A stretch of 5,796 nt of DNA from DUOD01 sp050945235 (lineage in GTDB: Bacteria > Bacillota > Clostridia > DUOD01), in the NCBI GenBank assembly GCA_050945235.1, contig JBMNSO010000106.1, forward strand, positions 1 to 5,796, given 5' to 3'. The notes below the pieces were generated by a model. That model worked only from the letters and a program-made list of their open reading frames with translations. It was not told the DNA's origin and did no database searches. The translations under genes were made by a program, and so were the position numbers. Below are positions 1-5,796 of this stretch, one piece after another (position 1 is the first letter of the stretch; the number at the start of each line of letters is the position of its first letter).

Positions 1-987
1 ATTACTGATAATAATTGCCGCTACAATAATAGCACCGGAAACGATCTCTTGAATATAGGTATTAATATTCAATACCGTCATGGCATTTGTTATTATACCC
101 ATGAAAATAACCCCGAAGAAGGCTCCTAAGATAGTACCCTTTCCACCGTCAAAGGTTATACCACCGATTATCGCTCCTGTAAGGGCGGTAAGTTCATATC
201 CGCTGCCACCTGCAGCTGTAATGGAATCCAGACGGGACGCATACAGTATTGACCCAATCCCGCAATATAAACCACTTATGGTGTAACATGCAATTTTATA
301 TGAATCTACTTTTATACCTGATAAAAACGCATTTTCTTCATTGCCACCAATAGCCACGATTCTTCTGCCGAATTTTGTACGGTTAACCATTATCGATGCA
401 ATAATTACCATAAATAAGAATATAAAAAGTGTGACGGGGATAACTTCAAACAGGCGCAAAATTCGCAATCCCTCAAAGGCCTGACTAAATGACATGAACT
501 TACCTTCAGAAAGAAGTAAAGCAGCACCAAAATATATCCCGCTCATCCCCAAGGAAATAATTAAAGGCATACACCTACTCTTTGCGATGATTACCCCGTT
601 CAACAATCCACAAGCCACTGCAACTGCTATTCCCGTTAATACGGTGGGCCCTACTTCTATACCTGATATTAACATCTTTGACATGACAATACCCGCTAGT
701 ATCATTATATTTCCAATGGAAAGATCTATGCCTCCCGACAGTAAGAGAATGGCCATGGCCATTGTAAGCACACCTTGGACAGATATTTGTTGGAATATTG
801 CCACTATATTTTGAATGCCCAAAAATCTGGGGTTTAGACTACCAACAACGATAGCTATTACAATAATAATTAAAAGCAACAAGACCCGTTGATCCCTGAT
901 GGTCGTTTTTAGGTCAAAGGACCCATATCCATTTACGTATGAATTTTTCGTTTTTGTCGTACTATCCAACTTTTTGGTCTGAAACAT
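1..987 (-). CDS. RbsC-type sugar ABC transporter permease (3' end off window)
   Basis: This is the membrane channel subunit of a CUT2-type importer (BPD_transp_2 family, like RbsC, MglC and LsrC/D). The reading frame starts with ATG at 985-987 and stays open for 329 codons to the window edge with no stop. Family members are usually about 310-350 residues, so little is missing. A hydrophilic N-terminus of about 33 residues (ending I-R-D-Q-R) precedes a first membrane segment near residues 34-50. Family landmarks follow: SGGIDLSIG at 84-92, a polar NG-x5-K stretch near 131-138, the cytoplasmic loop GGNEENAFLSGI at 214-225 (equivalent to the GGN..AA..SGI loop that contacts the ATPase), and a Gly-rich TGAIIGGITFDGGKGT region near 270-285. 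About eight to ten hydrophobic segments are visible. The start is supported by GGAGGT eight bases upstream, inside the ATPase gene. The substrate is unknown; an exporter is unlikely because a binding protein is encoded alongside. Confidence 0.95.
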   Translation of the reverse strand, partial: MFQTKKLDSTTKTKNSYVNGYGSFDLKTTIRDQRVLLLLIIIVIAIVVGSLNPRFLGIQNIVAIFQQISVQGVLTMAMAILLLSGGIDLSIGNIMILAGIVMSKMLISGIEVGPTVLTGIAVAVACGLLNGVIIAKSRCMPLIISLGMSGIYFGAALLLSEGKFMSFSQAFEGLRILRLFEVIPVTLFIFLFMVIIASIMVNRTKFGRRIVAIGGNEENAFLSGIKVDSYKIACYTISGLYCGIGSILYASRLDSITAAGGSGYELTALTGAIIGGITFDGGKGTILGAFFGVIFMGIITNAMTVLNINTYIQEIVSGAIIVAAIIISN

Positions 988-2494
988 CTTCTTTTACCTC
1001 CAACGCATATCTAATTATTGAGTTTTCTGATATCTCATCTTTTTCCAGTATTTTTACGATCCTTCCTTTTCTAAGTACCGCAATCCTGTCAGACATAGAG
1101 ATAAGCTCCGGCATGTCAGATGAAATGAGTATTATTGACTTGCCCTGTTTTGTCAAATTGGACATTATCTTATAAAATTCTGCCTTTGCGTTTACGTCAA
1201 TTCCCCTCGTCGGTTCATCAAATATGAACAGGCTACTATCGGAAAATAACCACTTTCCAAGGACTACCTTTTGTTGATTACCACCACTGAGGTTTTTGAC
1301 CGCTTGGAAGGGTGAAGCCATTTTTATCTTTAAATTATTAATAATGTCAGCAACCAATACAAAGTGTTTTCTCACATTCACAAAGAATCCCTTTATCTTG
1401 GAATGGAACCCAACTATTGTAAGGTTTTCTATAATATTGGCTTCCAGCATAAGCCCAAGCCTTTGCCTGTCTTCTGTAATATAGGCTATACCATATCCAA
1501 TACTGTCACTGGGTTTGTTAATCGTCAGTTCTTTACCCCTATATTTAATAGTACCACTGTGTTTCTTATATGCACCCACAATAGCATTGGCGATTTCCGT
1601 TCTGCCCGAACCTACCATGCCTGCAATGCCAAGAATCTCCCCCTCTCGTACATCAAAGCTCACTTCAGGTGAGTCCTTATCAAGTTTTAGTTTGTCTACC
1701 TGAAAAATGACATCACCTATATTATGGCTTTCCTTTTCATAAAACATATCTACCGATCTGCCCACCATGTCCCGTACAATTATATCCAGGTCTATATTTT
1801 TGTCAGGATTGTAATATGTATTGATGGGCATACCGTCGCGTATAACGGTAATCCGGTCGGCAATTTGCACTATTTCCTTCAAATAGTGAGATATATAGAG
1901 TATACTTACCCCATTGCTAGCTACCCTTTTTACAAGATTAAGAACACGGTTGGCATCTTCCGCATTAAACATTGATGTAGGCTCATCCATAATCAGTATC
2001 CTCGGATTAGTACTTAGAGCCTTAAGAATTTTAACAAATTGCTGTTCCGACACACTTAGATTTTCTATGGTTTGGTTAAGATTGAGCTCTATACCCAATG
2101 ACTCGCATAGTTCCCTTGCCCTCTTAAACATTTGGGCTTTATCCACAAATCCACCCTTTGAAATCTCCTGGCCAACAAATATATTCTCTACAACATTCAT
2201 AGCGGGTACCAATAGATTTTCCTGATAAATAATATTGATGCCAAGGTCCCGAGACAAAGCGGCAGTCATACCTTTATATACCTTGTTATCGATATATATT
2301 TCCCCGCTGTCGGGGGTATAGGCACCTGCCAGTATCTTCATAAGGGTCGATTTGCCGGCACCGTTTTCTCCCACTATACAGTGTATTTCCCCTTCATAAA
2401 GATCTATAGTCATATTATTTAATGCCAATACACCGGGAAAGGTCTTGACAATGTTCTTCATCTCAATTATAGGTTTTTTGCCTTCATAATCCAT
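962..2494 (-). CDS. RbsA/MglA-type sugar ABC transporter ATPase (two cassettes)
   Basis: This cytoplasmic ATPase drives a CUT2-type importer; two ABC cassettes are fused in one 510-residue chain, the usual family length. Cassette 1 has Walker A GENGAGKST (42-50), Q-loop Q91, an LSVSEQQ signature (146-152), Walker B ILIMDE (166-171) and switch His H203. Cassette 2 has the family's degenerate P-loop GMVGSGRTE (292-300), the ITEDRQ-x-GL motif (339-347), signature LSGGNQQK (402-409) and Walker B LFIFDE (422-427), with S-S-D in place of the switch His (about 458-460). Cassette 2 degeneration is normal here, implying one main hydrolytic site. The stretch after Walker B in cassette 1, PTSMFNAED, differs from the more usual PTSALT. 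A longer frame from 2533 exists, but its ATG falls in the 34-bp palindrome without a Shine-Dalgarno. The ATG at 2492-2494 has GGTGA seven bases upstream and is preferred. Sugar specificity cannot be told from the ATPase. Confidence 0.95.
   Translation of the reverse strand: MDYEGKKPIIEMKNIVKTFPGVLALNNMTIDLYEGEIHCIVGENGAGKSTLMKILAGAYTPDSGEIYIDNKVYKGMTAALSRDLGINIIYQENLLVPAMNVVENIFVGQEISKGGFVDKAQMFKRARELCESLGIELNLNQTIENLSVSEQQFVKILKALSTNPRILIMDEPTSMFNAEDANRVLNLVKRVASNGVSILYISHYLKEIVQIADRITVIRDGMPINTYYNPDKNIDLDIIVRDMVGRSVDMFYEKESHNIGDVIFQVDKLKLDKDSPEVSFDVREGEILGIAGMVGSGRTEIANAIVGAYKKHSGTIKYRGKELTINKPSDSIGYGIAYITEDRQRLGLMLEANIIENLTIVGFHSKIKGFFVNVRKHFVLVADIINNLKIKMASPFQAVKNLSGGNQQKVVLGKWLFSDSSLFIFDEPTRGIDVNAKAEFYKIMSNLTKQGKSIILISSDMPELISMSDRIAVLRKGRIVKILEKDEISENSIIRYALEVKEDVSDQKVG
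996..1001 (-). promoter_or_regulatory. Shine-Dalgarno of the permease gene, inside the ATPase gene
   Basis: Read on the minus strand, GGAGGT lies eight bases before the permease ATG (985-987). It lies within the last 13 codons of the ATPase frame. This strong site fixes the permease start and creates the 26-base overlap, an arrangement that usually goes with translational coupling of ATPase and permease. Confidence 0.85.
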
Positions 2495-2498
2495 ACGT

Positions 2499-2506
2499 CT
2501 TTCACC
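2499..2506 (-). promoter_or_regulatory. Shine-Dalgarno deciding the ATPase start
   Basis: On the minus strand GGTGAAAG precedes the ATG at 2492-2494; the GGTGA core is seven bases from the start. GGTGA is complementary to the 3' tail of 16S rRNA. The alternative in-frame ATGs at 2531-2533 and 2525-2527 have only hairpin sequence upstream, so this site favours the shorter, 510-residue protein. Confidence 0.7.
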
Positions 2507-2531
2507 AGCCCATTCTAGAATAATCATTATC

Positions 2532-2565
2532 ATACGGTTTCACTGCTTAAGCAGTGAAACCGTAT
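2532..2565. repeat. Perfect 34-bp palindrome between binding-protein and ATPase genes
   Basis: Two 15-base arms, ATACGGTTTCACTGC and its exact complement, flank a central TTAA, so all 34 bases are self-complementary. It lies 26 bases after the binding-protein stop and 37 bases before the preferred ATPase start. In RNA it would form a 15-bp stem with a 4-base loop. On the minus strand the following bases (GATAATGATTATT) are not a clean U-run, and there is none on the plus strand either, so it is a weak candidate for an intrinsic terminator. Hairpins at this position in binding-protein operons are known to protect the upstream mRNA 3' end or partly attenuate read-through, giving more binding protein than ATPase and permease. 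That role is inferred here. A dimeric regulator's operator is a less likely alternative. Confidence 0.85.
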
Positions 2566-2591
2566 AATAAAGCCTTATACATTGGATAACC

Positions 2592-3674
2592 TTATGGTTC
2601 TATGCCACCGATAAATTTTAGTGCAGCTTCGTGATCTTGCCAGTGTATAGCTTCGGTATCTATGTTGTCTATATCGACTGGAATAACGGGCAAGGGCAGC
2701 TTCTTTTCTTCTATTTCTACACCGTTTACATACTGCCATAAATTCCTGAAGGTAACCAATCCTTGAATATTAACAGGAGCAGTCATGTTGGCGTGCTGGG
2801 TTCCTTCTTTTATCATTTCGAAAGCCACCGGTGCTCCGCCTGTAGAAATTATCTTTACATCATTTTCCATACCTGCTTCTTTAAGGGCATTGTAGACACC
2901 CCGTGCCTGCAAGTCATTATTGGCAAATACTACTTGGAAATCGCTTTGGCCGGAAGTTATGAAGTCCTGGGTAACCTGCATTGATTTTTCTGTTTCCCAA
3001 TCTCCGTGTACTATGCCAACAATGGTAACCTTGTCGCCGAAATCCTCAATGGCCTTGTCAACACCCTTTTGATACTCTTCATAAACGCCCATACCTTTGG
3101 AGCCAGCGCAATACAGCAGCTTGCAGCCGGGATATTTTTCTGCAGCATACTTAATAGCTGCATAACCTATATCAGCGTATAAACAAGCAACCTGGCCTAC
3201 CACTTCTCCTTCTGTATCTTCAGGTAAGAAAATATTTTCTATTGATATAGGTATATTGGCTTCGTTGCACATTCTAACAATTGTGGCACCTACTTCCGGT
3301 GTACATGGGAATAGTGAAATTCCATCTACGCCCTTATTAATAACGTCCTCTGCCAATGACACCTGTGTTGCAGGGTCATTATTGCCGTCAACGGTAATAA
3401 CTTCCACGCCCTTCTGTTCTGCCGCCCAGCAAAAGGCCTCCATACCATACGTGTTCCATTCGTCCTTTAGGTCCCATGCTATATAACCAAAGGTGAATTT
3501 TTTGTCGTCTTCCGTTTCCGTCGGTTCTGCCGGCTGCTCAGTTTCCCCGCCGGACGTTTCAGTCTCCTTGGGAGGAGCTTCTTTTTCGGGTTCTCCCTGA
3601 TTATTGCATGCTACAAAAGTCAACATTAACACTGCTGTCAAAAGAATTGCTAGAATTATTCTAGTTTTCTTCAT
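2592..3674 (-). CDS. Sugar-type ABC transporter solute-binding lipoprotein
   Basis: This is the extracellular receptor for the importer, of the RbsB-like type (Peripla_BP_4 fold). The 360-residue chain begins with a lipoprotein signal: K-K-T-R, a hydrophobic core at about 6-20, then F-V-A-C with the lipidated cysteine at C23. A flexible Pro/Glu/Thr-rich tether spans about 24-58. The first lobe starts at KFTFGYIAWD (59-68), with D96 and Q104 of the D..ND..Q motif near 96-104. The second lobe includes a hinge-like VVFANND (248-254) and STGGAPVA (277-284), where many relatives have a D-G pair. The ligand-loop equivalent of ribose-binding N-x-P-F-F reads W67-D-L-K-D-E-W73-N74, so ribose itself is unlikely. 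Aromatic and acidic residues (W227, W345, H344, D347) may help form the pocket. A very strong Shine-Dalgarno precedes the ATG. The gene is the first of the transporter set and is followed by a hairpin, as expected for the most abundant component. The ligand is unknown. Confidence 0.95.
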   Translation of the reverse strand: MKKTRIILAILLTAVLMLTFVACNNQGEPEKEAPPKETETSGGETEQPAEPTETEDDKKFTFGYIAWDLKDEWNTYGMEAFCWAAEQKGVEVITVDGNNDPATQVSLAEDVINKGVDGISLFPCTPEVGATIVRMCNEANIPISIENIFLPEDTEGEVVGQVACLYADIGYAAIKYAAEKYPGCKLLYCAGSKGMGVYEEYQKGVDKAIEDFGDKVTIVGIVHGDWETEKSMQVTQDFITSGQSDFQVVFANNDLQARGVYNALKEAGMENDVKIISTGGAPVAFEMIKEGTQHANMTAPVNIQGLVTFRNLWQYVNGVEIEEKKLPLPVIPVDIDNIDTEAIHWQDHEAALKFIGGIEP

Positions 3675-3682
3675 AGTTTAAG

Positions 3683-3690
3683 ACCTCCTT
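3683..3690 (-). promoter_or_regulatory. Strong Shine-Dalgarno of the binding-protein gene
   Basis: On the minus strand AAGGAGGT lies eight bases before the ATG at 3672-3674. It is a near-perfect anti-16S match, the strongest in the window, consistent with high translation of a binding protein. Confidence 0.9.
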
Positions 3691-3710
3691 AAATTTTGAT
3701 TTTTATGTTT

Positions 3711-3728
3711 TTCAAGTATTAACTTGAA
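3711..3728. repeat. Short inverted repeat upstream of the binding-protein gene
   Basis: The plus strand reads TTCAAGT-ATTA-ACTTGAA: perfect 7-base arms around a 4-base centre, 36 bases upstream of the binding-protein start and inside the 97-bp gap after the M20 gene. On the minus strand it is followed by A-rich, not T-rich, sequence, so it is not a terminator. It could be an operator for a dimeric regulator or a small 5'-leader hairpin. No convincing -35/-10 pair was found around it. In A/T-rich DNA a repeat this short could be chance. Confidence 0.4.
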
Positions 3729-3771
3729 TCACATACAAATAAGCGTTATTAATTTAATATTAATTGAGTGA

Positions 3772-5043
3772 TTAATTGCACCAATTAACTATGGTATCTA
3801 CTAAAACTTTAGTTACCGTTAATAAACTTTCAATATCCACCCATTCGTCGGGCCCGTGAAGATTTCCCCCAATAGGTCCAAATAAAACAGCATCGGTATT
3901 GCCATATTTCTTAAAAGCAAATAAGTCACAGGAAAAGGGTGCTGCACTGATTTGCGCCTTGCCACCTAAAAATTTGTCGGTACTGACTTTAAGCGCCTTA
4001 ACCCCGTCGGTTAATATATCGCATCCCACCGGTTCAATATAGTGGTATTGTCTTTCAACTAATACTTCAATTGACTTTGGGAACCTCTGCCTTATAAAAT
4101 TTCTGAACTCCTTTGTAACGTCCTGTTCCAATTGGCCGGGATAGGTTTGGATAACAACTTCTATCCACGAATCCATTGGTATGCTGAGCTGGCCATGGGG
4201 CCCTACTTCGCCGGCCTTTACTTTGGTAATGATGACCTGAGGCTGCTGCACTGCATTTTCCCAGAAATGGGGTATATCAACTCCCCTTAGCCGAACCTGT
4301 GCATATTCTTTTATAATATTGATCATGTCAGCGATACCATATGCTGGATTATATATTTCATCACCCGTATAGGGCATTCCGGCTTCACCTAAAATAGAAA
4401 TTTTATATACCAACCCTCCTACACATGCCGGTGAAATCCTAAGGCCTGTGGGTTCCATATTAATGGCGAAATCAGCATTATGACCCCTTAACCTTGAAGC
4501 AATGGTACCGTTGCCGCCTGCATATTCTTCATCTACAACACTTTCTATGATTACATCACCCTTTGGCTGCCATCCTATATCCTTCAGAATCTTAACCGCC
4601 ATTACAGCGCTTACAAGTCCGCCCTTCATGTCACAGGACCCACGGCCGTATATCCTGCCATCCTTTACAATGCTGTGGTAAGGTTGACATACCTTCCAGG
4701 GTAGGGGCTCCTTAGGGGCCACATCCATATGGCCGGATAGGAGAATAGATCTGCCCTGCCCAATACCCTTCCATAGGGCAACTACGTTTTTCCTGTCCAG
4801 ATAGCACCTACCTTTTAGAAACGCCGGGTGGGTTTTGTAACACTCTATTTCATCCGGAGCAAACTCATCTATTTCCAAACCCAGTTGACGAAATATCCCC
4901 TTGAGTATATTTTGCCCCTCAAGTTCAAAGCCATTGGGAGGATTATTCTCCGTAGGGGTATTAACCAAATGACATACCAGATCTATAATCTGTTGCCTGT
5001 AGCTTTCAACTATCTTGTTTATATTGGATACATCCAGGTCCAT
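3772..5043 (-). CDS. M20-family zinc amidohydrolase (ArgE/DapE/CPG2-like)
   Basis: This is a predicted cytoplasmic di-zinc hydrolase of amide bonds, from the family of acetylornithine deacetylase, succinyl-diaminopimelate desuccinylase and carboxypeptidase G2. It has 423 residues, typical of the larger ArgE/DapE-like deacylases, and no signal peptide. The catalytic set is intact: H105 and D107 in SGHMDVAP, bridging D138 in GRGSCDMKGG, general base E172 and ligand E173 in DEEYAGG, ligand E197 in NMEPTG, and H396 in NLHGPDEWV. The lid/dimerisation domain spans about 206-330. There the usual G-K-x-x-H stretch reads GEAGMPYTG (219-227), so the conserved His that reaches across the dimer seems to be Met. 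The ATG has AAGGGTGG nine bases upstream. It sits between a dehydrogenase and a sugar-type importer, suggesting an imported N-acyl or amino-acid conjugate as substrate. Housekeeping ArgE or DapE function is less likely given this context. Confidence 0.93.
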   Translation of the reverse strand: MDLDVSNINKIVESYRQQIIDLVCHLVNTPTENNPPNGFELEGQNILKGIFRQLGLEIDEFAPDEIECYKTHPAFLKGRCYLDRKNVVALWKGIGQGRSILLSGHMDVAPKEPLPWKVCQPYHSIVKDGRIYGRGSCDMKGGLVSAVMAVKILKDIGWQPKGDVIIESVVDEEYAGGNGTIASRLRGHNADFAINMEPTGLRISPACVGGLVYKISILGEAGMPYTGDEIYNPAYGIADMINIIKEYAQVRLRGVDIPHFWENAVQQPQVIITKVKAGEVGPHGQLSIPMDSWIEVVIQTYPGQLEQDVTKEFRNFIRQRFPKSIEVLVERQYHYIEPVGCDILTDGVKALKVSTDKFLGGKAQISAAPFSCDLFAFKKYGNTDAVLFGPIGGNLHGPDEWVDIESLLTVTKVLVDTIVNWCN

Positions 5044-5320
5044 GCCGGGATTCCACCCTTCAATAATAAATGTTAACGACTAAATCATATCGATAAATGA
5101 TAAATTGCCTTTTAATACTCAAGCGCTGTGATAAGTAAGTGAAATAAATGTTGATGTAGTTTCCCTTGGATATTATTAGATTATTGTAATTACTTTAGAT
5201 AATAGCAGAATTTAAACCTGTGTTTTTATATTTATTTCTGCAAGAAATTATTGAACTTCTATTATATATTCGCCAAAAAAAATCAAATTCCTTCCTAACG
5301 ATAAAATTTATATTTATATA
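5044..5320. other. A/T-rich 277-bp intergenic gap, no gene seen
   Basis: This is the longest non-coding stretch, between the oxidoreductase stop and the M20 start. It is very A/T-rich and holds a run of eight T on the minus strand (plus-strand A at 5275-5282), but no G/C-rich stem precedes it, so no terminator is called. A small hairpin is possible (ATTTCT-TGC-AGAAAT on the minus strand, about 5234-5248). TATGAT near the M20 gene resembles a -10 box but lacks a matching -35. The length suggests a promoter and leader for the M20 and transporter genes, but none can be placed firmly. Confidence 0.5.
5053..5060 (-). promoter_or_regulatory. Shine-Dalgarno of the M20 hydrolase gene
   Basis: AAGGGTGG on the minus strand, nine bases before the ATG at 5041-5043, is a recognisable variant of AAGGAGG. 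It supports this start; there is no other nearby in-frame ATG. Confidence 0.6.
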
Positions 5321-5796
5321 CTATAGGTTTACGATCTGCCCTGTCCTAACCGACTCCTCGGCAGCCGCCACAACCCTGATTACTTCCCTGGACTCCTCCA
5401 ATGTAATAATCGATGGTTTTTGGCCCTTAAGAATACATTCAACAAAATAAGATAGCTCAGTATGTAAAGCCCCTGCCCTCTTGCCATGGACAACCGGCCA
5501 GTACACAGTATCTGGAATCTTACGGCCGTTCTTATCATCGATAACCAGCGGTTGGGCTGCTTCGTTAATGTATATTACGCCCTTAGTACCTACAATCTCC
5601 ATTCTTGCATCGATATCATAGGGCGTAGTGGGCGGCAGATTCCAAATGCTTTCGGAAACGCCAAAGGCACCATCGCCGTATTTAATAGAAACCCAGCCCA
5701 CATCAGGATTGGGAAGATTCCTACGATTAGAAGCCATAGCGTATACAGACTTGGCCTTTGATGGCATCATCCAGTTCATGAGGTCTATATCATGAA
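5321..5796 (-). CDS. Gfo/Idh/MocA-family oxidoreductase, C-terminal part (5' end off window)
   Basis: This is the C-terminal ~157 residues of an NAD(P)-dependent dehydrogenase of the family that includes glucose-fructose oxidoreductase, inositol 2-dehydrogenase and rhizopine MocA. The frame is open to the window edge: before the Met at 5777-5779 it continues H-D-I-D-L, so that Met is internal. The first readable residues, HDIDLMNWM, match the family's D-x-x-x-H..ID...W element, whose His is catalytic in inositol dehydrogenases. The rest is the alpha/beta C-terminal domain: a strand with FGVSESIWN, then ARMEIVGTKGVIYI, a helix (ELSYFVECILKGQKPS) and the usual ending VRTGQIVNL with a TAG stop at 5321-5323. 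The Rossmann domain, with the nucleotide motif and E-K-P lysine, lies outside the window. It is in line with the hydrolase and importer genes and probably oxidises a sugar or cyclitol hydroxyl from the same substrate. Substrate and cofactor preference cannot be judged. Confidence 0.92.
   Translation of the reverse strand, partial: HDIDLMNWMMPSKAKSVYAMASNRRNLPNPDVGWVSIKYGDGAFGVSESIWNLPPTTPYDIDARMEIVGTKGVIYINEAAQPLVIDDKNGRKIPDTVYWPVVHGKRAGALHTELSYFVECILKGQKPSIITLEESREVIRVVAAAEESVRTGQIVNL

Noticed and set aside
80..814. Open frames on the plus strand opposite the permease
   Set aside because: They are antisense shadows of a convincing RbsC-type permease, with proline- and isoleucine-rich low-quality translations and no ribosome binding site or family motif.
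939..2225. Several plus-strand frames opposite the ATPase
   Set aside because: They lie entirely antisense to a gene with all the ABC motifs in order, and their translations show no recognisable domain.
3675..3771. Sigma-A promoter in the gap before the binding-protein gene
   Set aside because: Several A/T-rich near-matches exist but no -35/-10 pair with proper spacing stands out.
5118..5134. CAAGCGCT-containing sequence as a catabolite-control (cre) or LacI-type operator
   Set aside because: The centre resembles such sites but the flanks miss several conserved positions and the two halves are not symmetrical.
5234..5271. Possible leader peptide (about 12 codons) after GGAAGGAA in the gap, starting with TTG
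   Set aside because: The start is non-ATG, the peptide has no regulatory-looking codon run, and nothing resembling an attenuator follows it.
5275..5282. Run of eight T on the minus strand as a terminator after the oxidoreductase
   Set aside because: No G/C-containing stem lies directly before it; only A/T pairs could form.
5777..5779. ATG as the true start of the oxidoreductase
   Set aside because: The frame stays open upstream to the window edge and the upstream residues H-D-I-D-L continue a conserved family motif, so this Met is internal.

Overview
The window is one unidirectional gene cluster. All five recognisable genes lie on the minus strand and are transcribed from high to low coordinates. 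Base composition is A+T-leaning, with frequent ATA (Ile) codons and very A/T-rich intergenic stretches. The ribosome binding sites are close to the full AAGGAGG, and the solute-binding protein is a lipoprotein rather than a free periplasmic protein. Together these suggest a low-to-moderate G+C Gram-positive bacterium, most likely a clostridial-type Firmicute. No rRNA, tRNA, integrase, transposase or CRISPR sequence was seen, so the taxonomic guess rests on style only.

Layout in transcription order: (1) 5796-5321, the C-terminal ~157 residues of a Gfo/Idh/MocA-family NAD(P)-dependent oxidoreductase, cut by the window edge; (2) 5320-5044, a 277-bp A/T-rich gap with no gene; (3) 5043-3772, a complete M20-family (ArgE/DapE/carboxypeptidase G2-like) zinc amidohydrolase; (4) 3771-3675, a 97-bp gap with a short inverted repeat and a strong Shine-Dalgarno; (5) 3674-2592, a lipoprotein sugar-type solute-binding protein; (6) 2591-2495, a 97-bp gap carrying a perfect 34-bp palindrome; (7) 2494-962, a duplicated-cassette ABC ATPase of the RbsA/MglA type; (8) 987-1, an RbsC-type membrane permease overlapping the ATPase gene by 26 bp and running off the window, probably only a few residues short of its end.

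Functionally, the last three genes make a complete CUT2-type (ribose/galactose/inositol/autoinducer-2 class) importer: binding lipoprotein, double ATPase and permease. Upstream sit two enzymes that could act on what is imported: an amide-bond hydrolase and a dehydrogenase of a family that oxidises sugars, inositols and their derivatives. A reasonable inference is a catabolic cassette for an N-acylated or amino-acid-conjugated sugar or cyclitol, taken up whole, deacylated and oxidised. The substrate cannot be read from the sequence. The most notable local details are the perfect palindrome between the binding-protein and ATPase genes, the apparent loss of the conserved dimerisation-domain histidine in the M20 enzyme, and the non-ribose-like, tryptophan-containing ligand pocket region of the binding protein.
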